8,943 nucleotides of DNA from positions 1 through 8,943 of the forward strand of contig JAFVTZ010000173.1 in NCBI GenBank assembly GCA_017502965.1, written 5' to 3'. The DNA comes from Clostridia bacterium (GTDB taxonomy: Bacteria; Bacillota; Clostridia; Oscillospirales; Acutalibacteraceae). Below are positions 5,640 through 8,943 of the stretch, piece by piece. The notes beneath the pieces are model-generated. The model was not told where the DNA came from. It did no database searches and was given only the letters and a program-made list of their open reading frames with translations. The first letter of the stretch is position 1. The number at the start of each line of letters is the position of its first letter. Position numbers and translations under genes: made by a program.

Positions 5640-6998
5640 TTACCCTAATATATCTGAAAGTTTGTTTATACGCTGATTTGCTGCAAGCACTACCACCTTG
5701 TCGCCGCCAAGCAACATATCTTCACCTGAGGGGATAATTGTCTTGCGGTCGCGCATAATTCCTGCAACGAGAGTATTCGGTTTTGTTTTTAAATCCTTGA
5801 AAGGTATCTGAAGTTTCGGGAAATCGGGTTTAACTATAAACTCCAGTACCTCAACCTTATCATCCATAAGTTTATACAGCGTTTCAACACTGCTGTCCTC
5901 TGAATTCTGGAGCGCTCTGGCATATCTTACTAAGACATCTGCAATTATCTTTCTCGGAGAAACAAGGCAGTCAAGTCCCCAGTGTTCGGCAAGGGGAATA
6001 AGTTCCTCGCGGTTAACTTTGGATATAACTTTCGGAACGTTCTGCGACGAGGCATAAGAAGCGAGGAGAATGTTTTCCTCGTCAATACCTGTGAGCGACA
6101 CAAAAGCATCGACCGAGCGAAGACCCTCTTCAAGTAATAAATCCTGCTGAGTGCCGTCGCCGTTTATTACGGTGGCTTTGGGTACAGTTTCGCAGAATTC
6201 TTCACAAAGACGGCGGTCACGCTCGATAACTGTTACCGAGTTTCCTGCCGCACAGAGCATTTTTGTAAGATAATATGCGGTTCGGCTGCCACCGAGTATC
6301 ATAATATTTCTTGCCTGCTTTTGCATAAGACCAAGTTCTTTGAGCAGTTTTGCAATTTCGGTGTGAGTTGCAGTAAGACCTATTTTATCCCCGCTTCTGA
6401 GTATAAAATTACCGTCGGGAATGTAAGCCTCATCTCCTCTTTGAACGGCACAGATAAGATAATTTCCTTTGTAAACATTTCTCATCTGGGAAAGGCGCAT
6501 TCCGTCAAGCAAAGAATCGGGTTTTAGGCGGAGTTCAATTATCTGAAAATTTCTGACCGAAAAGGTTTCAACTTTTGCGGCAGAGGGGAGTTTTAAAAGG
6601 CTGAAAAGTTCCCTTGCGGCTAAAAGTTCAGGGTTTATTGCAAGCGAAAGGTCGAGATGATGCCTCATAAAACTGAGACTTCTGTCGTTATATTCAGGGT
6701 TTCTTATTCTGGCAATTGTATGCTTTGTGCCCATACGCTTGGCTAAAAAGCAGGCGAGCATATTAAGTTCGTCAGACCCCGTAGCAGTTACAATAAGGTC
6801 GGCTTTGTTTGCGGCGGCTTCTTCAAGAATATCGCAGTCTGCGCCGTTTCCGCAAATACCCATAACATCGTAAATATCTGTAATCTGAGCAATAACATCG
6901 GGATTATTATCCACCGCAACAAGGTCGTGCCCTTCGGCAACAAGGCTTGAAACAAGTGTAGTTCCTATTTTACCGCAACCAACAACTATAATATTCAT
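5640..6998 (-). CDS. trkA: Trk potassium transport regulatory subunit TrkA (two RCK modules)
   Basis: Cytoplasmic gating-ring subunit of the TrkAH system. The 452 residues contain two tandem RCK modules, as in classic TrkA: TrkA_N about 1-125 and TrkA_C about 140-222, then TrkA_N about 230-350 and TrkA_C about 370-450. The first Rossmann loop is canonical, GCGKIG (7-12), with Asp30 at the end of strand two for NAD(H)/ribose binding. The second loop reads GGSRTA (236-241), lacking the third glycine, although an acidic VIERD (257-261) follows, so the second site may bind nucleotide poorly. The start is supported by GAGG (7005-7008), 6 nt before the ATG. It is the first gene of the minus-strand operon and faces pth across a 142-base divergent control region. 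Pairing with TrkH immediately downstream makes the assignment secure. Confidence 0.96.
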   Translation of the reverse strand: MNIIVVGCGKIGTTLVSSLVAEGHDLVAVDNNPDVIAQITDIYDVMGICGNGADCDILEEAAANKADLIVTATGSDELNMLACFLAKRMGTKHTIARIRNPEYNDRSLSFMRHHLDLSLAINPELLAARELFSLLKLPSAAKVETFSVRNFQIIELRLKPDSLLDGMRLSQMRNVYKGNYLICAVQRGDEAYIPDGNFILRSGDKIGLTATHTEIAKLLKELGLMQKQARNIMILGGSRTAYYLTKMLCAAGNSVTVIERDRRLCEEFCETVPKATVINGDGTQQDLLLEEGLRSVDAFVSLTGIDEENILLASYASSQNVPKVISKVNREELIPLAEHWGLDCLVSPRKIIADVLVRYARALQNSEDSSVETLYKLMDDKVEVLEFIVKPDFPKLQIPFKDLKTKPNTLVAGIMRDRKTIIPSGEDMLLGGDKVVVLAANQRINKLSDILG

Positions 6999-7035
6999 AA
7001 TAAACCTCGGTTTTAATTATAATATACTAATACAC

Positions 7036-7064
7036 AGTTTAACACTTTTTGCTGCATTTTACAA
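7036..7064 (-). promoter_or_regulatory. Probable sigma-A promoter of the trkA-trkH-lysozyme-plsC operon
   Basis: On the minus strand TTGTAA (7059-7064, 4/6 to consensus -35) is separated by exactly 17 nt from TAAACT (7036-7041, 4/6 to consensus -10). A TG one base before the -10 gives an extended -10 form. A start near 7029 would leave a leader of about 30 nt including the trkA Shine-Dalgarno site. A closer TATAAT match at 7016-7021 exists, but a transcript from it would begin next to the Shine-Dalgarno site. Confidence 0.5.
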
Positions 7065-7085
7065 CTGATATTTTTGCTTGTAAAA
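7057..7085. repeat. 8-bp inverted repeat spanning the two divergent -35 elements
   Basis: TTTTACAA (7057-7064) and TTGTAAAA (7078-7085) are perfect reverse complements separated by 13 bases, with arm centres 21 bp apart, about two helical turns. Each arm contains the -35 hexamer of one of two back-to-back promoters. It could be an operator for a dimeric regulator, or simply two identical -35 hexamers with A/T-rich flanks. The sequence alone does not decide. Confidence 0.55.
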
Positions 7086-7106
7086 ATAACCTTGCTGTGG
7101 TATTAT
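7078..7106 (+). promoter_or_regulatory. Probable sigma-A promoter of pth-mfd
   Basis: TTGTAA (7078-7083) stands 17 nt before TATTAT (7101-7106, 5/6 to the -10 consensus), and TGG directly before the -10 gives an extended -10. Transcription would start near 7113. The leader of about 28 nt carries AAGGTGAG (7128-7135), 5 nt before the pth ATG. Confidence 0.7.
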
Positions 7107-7140
7107 TTCTTGTGGAAATATAAATTTAAGGTGAGTAGGT

Positions 7141-7731
7141 ATGTTATTTAAAAGTAAACCCACGTATGATTGGCTTGTGGTGGGTTTGGGAAATCCAGGT
7201 ATGCAGTATGAAAAGACCCGTCACAACATAGGTTTTATGGCGGTGGATAAACTGGCTGACAGCGAGGGTTTTGCATTTAATAAGAACAAATTCAATGCCC
7301 TTTGCGGTGAATTCAGGATTAAGGACAGCCGTATACTTGTTATAAAACCGCAGACTTTTATGAACAATTCGGGAGCGGCTGTCACTCAGGCGCAGGTCTT
7401 TTATAAAATTCCTTGGGATAAAGTTATTATAATTCACGATGATATTTCACTCGATGTCGGCAAAATCAGAATGCGCCGAAAGGGAAGCCACGGCGGTCAT
7501 AACGGAATGAAAGATATAATTGAACTTTCAGGGCGTGACGATATAATGAGGATAAAAATGGGCGTCGGCGCAAAACCGCATCCTTCTTACGACCTTGCAA
7601 GTTGGGTGCTCGGAAAATTCCCCAAAGAAGAGGAAGAAAATCTTACAAAAGGAATAGAAACCGCCGTCAAAGCGGTTAAAGAGATAATTGTCAGAGGAAT
7701 AGATTCTGCAATGAACAAATTTAACAGTTGA
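7141..7731 (+). CDS. pth: Peptidyl-tRNA hydrolase
   Basis: Pth cleaves peptidyl-tRNA released from stalled or aborted ribosomes, recycling tRNA in the cytosol; it is essential in most bacteria. The 196 residues are of normal length and retain the family signature residues: GLGNPG with Asn18 (15-20), catalytic His28 in TRHNIG, KPQTFMNNSG (69-78) with Asn75, HDD with Asp100 equivalent to the catalytic-site Asp, and GSHGGHNGMKD (115-125) with Asn121. The short N-terminal extension MLFKSKPTYD before the first strand is slightly longer than in E. coli. The ATG is supported by AAGGTGAG 5 nt upstream and a good promoter at 7078-7106. mfd begins 7 nt after its stop, the common Firmicutes pth-mfd order. 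The ribosomal protein L25/Ctc gene, which precedes pth in many Firmicutes, is absent; the diverging trk operon occupies that place. Confidence 0.98.
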   Translation: MLFKSKPTYDWLVVGLGNPGMQYEKTRHNIGFMAVDKLADSEGFAFNKNKFNALCGEFRIKDSRILVIKPQTFMNNSGAAVTQAQVFYKIPWDKVIIIHDDISLDVGKIRMRRKGSHGGHNGMKDIIELSGRDDIMRIKMGVGAKPHPSYDLASWVLGKFPKEEEENLTKGIETAVKAVKEIIVRGIDSAMNKFNS

Positions 7732-7733
7732 GG
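7730..7733 (+). promoter_or_regulatory. Shine-Dalgarno site of mfd overlapping the pth stop codon
   Basis: GAGG shares two bases with the pth TGA stop (7729-7731) and lies 5 nt before the mfd ATG at 7739. It fixes the mfd start and implies translational coupling between pth and mfd. Confidence 0.8.
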
Positions 7734-7738
7734 TCAAG

Positions 7739-8943
7739 ATGGAATTTATTGATAAAATTCTGCTGAAAGACTCTGATTTTAAAACCTTGTTTTCCGATAT
7801 AGAAAAGGAAAGACTTCCGCTTGCCTGCACAGGGCTGTCTCATATCCACAAGGCGGCAGTTTTGGCGGCGGTTTTAAGGGAAACGGGCAGGAGAATTACT
7901 GTTGTTACTCAGGATGAAGCATCCGCTCTGGAACTTGTAAACGATGCTAAATCTTTAGGAATTCGGGCAGTGAATTTTCCGCTAAGAGACTATTGTATCG
8001 GTGCTTTCAGCGGCTACTCAAAGGAATACGAACATAAAAGAACTGACACCCTGTCTGCACTTGCAGACGGGGCTTTTGACCTGCTTTGCGTGTCTGTTGA
8101 TGCGGCTTTGCAGTATACCGTACCGCCCGAAATTTTATGCCGTGCAAGGTTTACTCTTAAAACTGCCCAAGAGGTTGATACAAAAGATTTAATGGAAAAA
8201 TTGCTGACAGCAGGATATGTCAGAAGTGAACTTTGTGAGGGCAAAGGTCAGTTTTCGCAAAGAGGCGGAATAATTGATGTTTTTCCTGTAAACAGTCAAA
8301 ATCCTTGCAGAATAGAGTTCTGGGGCGATGAAATAGATAACATCTCCTTTTTCGATATAGAAACTCAGCGACGCACAGAAAATACCGAAAGTATAGAAAT
8401 AACCCCTGCCTGCGAGGTGCTTTATAATCCCGAAGAATTAGCCGAAACGCTCGGCGAATATTTAAAAACAAATAAAAAACTCACTCCTTTGCAAAGTCAG
8501 TGCATAGGTGCGGATATTGCCGCTCTTCAAAACGGAATTTCGGTTTCTGCTGACAGATATATTCCGCTTATTTATAACGGCGAAACTGTGTTTGACTATG
8601 TGCTCGATACACTTTTGTTTGTGAGTGAAAGCGGAAATATAACCGAAAGACTTAAAAGTATTGCAGTTCAGCAAAGTGCCGATATTGAAAGTTATCTCAA
8701 AGAAGGATTTTTGTCTTCAAAAACTGCATCTTTAGGGCTTGACAGCGCATCTTTCTGGGCTTGCCTTGAGGGAGCGGTAATACTTGAAAACTTTCCGCGA
8801 ACGGCTTATGAACTTAAAATTAAAGATATAATAAATTTCAATTTCAAACGCTCTACCCCTTGGGGCGGAGACCTTAATGTTTTGCTGGAAGATATTTCAT
8901 ATATAACCGAGCAAAAGGGTGCAGTTGTGATACTGGCAGGAGA
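7739..8943 (+). CDS. mfd: Transcription-repair coupling factor Mfd, N-terminal part (3' end outside window)
   Basis: Mfd displaces stalled RNA polymerase at DNA lesions and recruits UvrA for transcription-coupled repair. The frame is open from the ATG at 7739 to the window edge, giving 401 codons, about one third of a normal Mfd of roughly 1150 residues. What is visible is the UvrB-like N-terminal module. The segment GQFSQRGGIIDVFP (170-183) followed by RIEFWGDEIDNISFFD (191-206) and an ETQRR / ITPACEV stretch is the hallmark shared by Mfd and UvrB. The expected Walker A position near the N-terminus (TGLSHIHKAA, 31-40) lacks GKT, as is normal for Mfd domain 1 and unlike UvrB. The RNA polymerase-binding and RecG-like translocase domains would lie beyond the window. 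No frameshift or in-frame stop is seen. It is coupled to pth by an overlapping Shine-Dalgarno site. Confidence 0.96.
   Translation, partial: MEFIDKILLKDSDFKTLFSDIEKERLPLACTGLSHIHKAAVLAAVLRETGRRITVVTQDEASALELVNDAKSLGIRAVNFPLRDYCIGAFSGYSKEYEHKRTDTLSALADGAFDLLCVSVDAALQYTVPPEILCRARFTLKTAQEVDTKDLMEKLLTAGYVRSELCEGKGQFSQRGGIIDVFPVNSQNPCRIEFWGDEIDNISFFDIETQRRTENTESIEITPACEVLYNPEELAETLGEYLKTNKKLTPLQSQCIGADIAALQNGISVSADRYIPLIYNGETVFDYVLDTLLFVSESGNITERLKSIAVQQSADIESYLKEGFLSSKTASLGLDSASFWACLEGAVILENFPRTAYELKIKDIINFNFKRSTPWGGDLNVLLEDISYITEQKGAVVILAG

Noticed and set aside
7016..7021. Perfect TATAAT on the minus strand before trkA
   Set aside because: A start from it would fall about at 7009, leaving almost no leader before the Shine-Dalgarno site at 7005-7008, and the hexamer about 17 nt upstream is a poor -35. 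The promoter at 7036-7064 fits better, though this one cannot be excluded.
6999..7140. Riboswitch or cyclic-di-AMP-responsive leader upstream of trkA
   Set aside because: The predicted trkA leader is only about 30 nt, too short for a ydaO/kimA-type riboswitch, and no conserved riboswitch core was recognised in the 142-base region.
7528..7830. 100-residue minus-strand open frame across the pth-mfd junction
   Set aside because: Covers the conserved pth C-terminus and mfd start, and its composition is that of a shadow frame.

Overview
The window looks like ordinary chromosomal DNA from a low-to-moderate GC Gram-positive anaerobe, most likely a gut-type Clostridia (Oscillospiraceae/Ruminococcaceae-like). 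The reasons are a PASTA-domain serine/threonine kinase followed directly by rsgA, a pth-mfd pair, GGAGG-like ribosome binding sites, a lipoprotein GH25 lysozyme with SH3b repeats, and a small cysteine-rich protein matching the DUF6472 family as I remember it. The taxonomic call is inference. I see no tRNA, rRNA, CRISPR array, IS element, phage gene or attachment site, and the longest stretch without a gene is about 142 bases.

Layout. (1) Bases 1-1475, plus strand: the C-terminal end of a membrane PASTA kinase (PrkC/Stk type), then the ribosome-assembly GTPase RsgA. They are three bases apart and probably translationally coupled. (2) A bidirectional terminator at about 1466-1499 separates RsgA from a convergent minus-strand unit. 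(3) Bases 6998 down to 1502, minus strand: a tightly packed five-gene operon, trkA - trkH - GH25/SH3b lipoprotein lysozyme - small DUF6472-like protein - plsC-type acyltransferase. Junctions are 6 nt, 1 nt, a 4-nt ATGA overlap and 10 nt. The small fourth gene (58 residues) is easily missed but is well supported by its start overlap, its Shine-Dalgarno site and its composition. (4) A 142-base divergent control region (6999-7140) carries two back-to-back sigma-A-like promoters. Their -35 elements are the two arms of a perfect 8-bp inverted repeat. (5) Bases 7141-8943, plus strand: pth (peptidyl-tRNA hydrolase), then the start of mfd (transcription-repair coupling factor), which runs off the window.

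How the genes fit together. TrkA and TrkH form a potassium uptake channel and its cytoplasmic gating ring. The three genes behind them point to the envelope: an anchored muramidase, an uncharacterised Cys-rich protein and a phospholipid acyltransferase. The kinase/RsgA pair is also linked to envelope sensing and ribosome maturation in Firmicutes. Pth and Mfd are housekeeping genes for translation and DNA repair. I did not find a clearly new system. The observations most worth a second look are the mixed potassium/cell-wall/lipid operon with its small Cys-rich member, the symmetric divergent promoter region, the degenerate second nucleotide-binding loop in TrkA, and the unusual C-terminal domain of the kinase.
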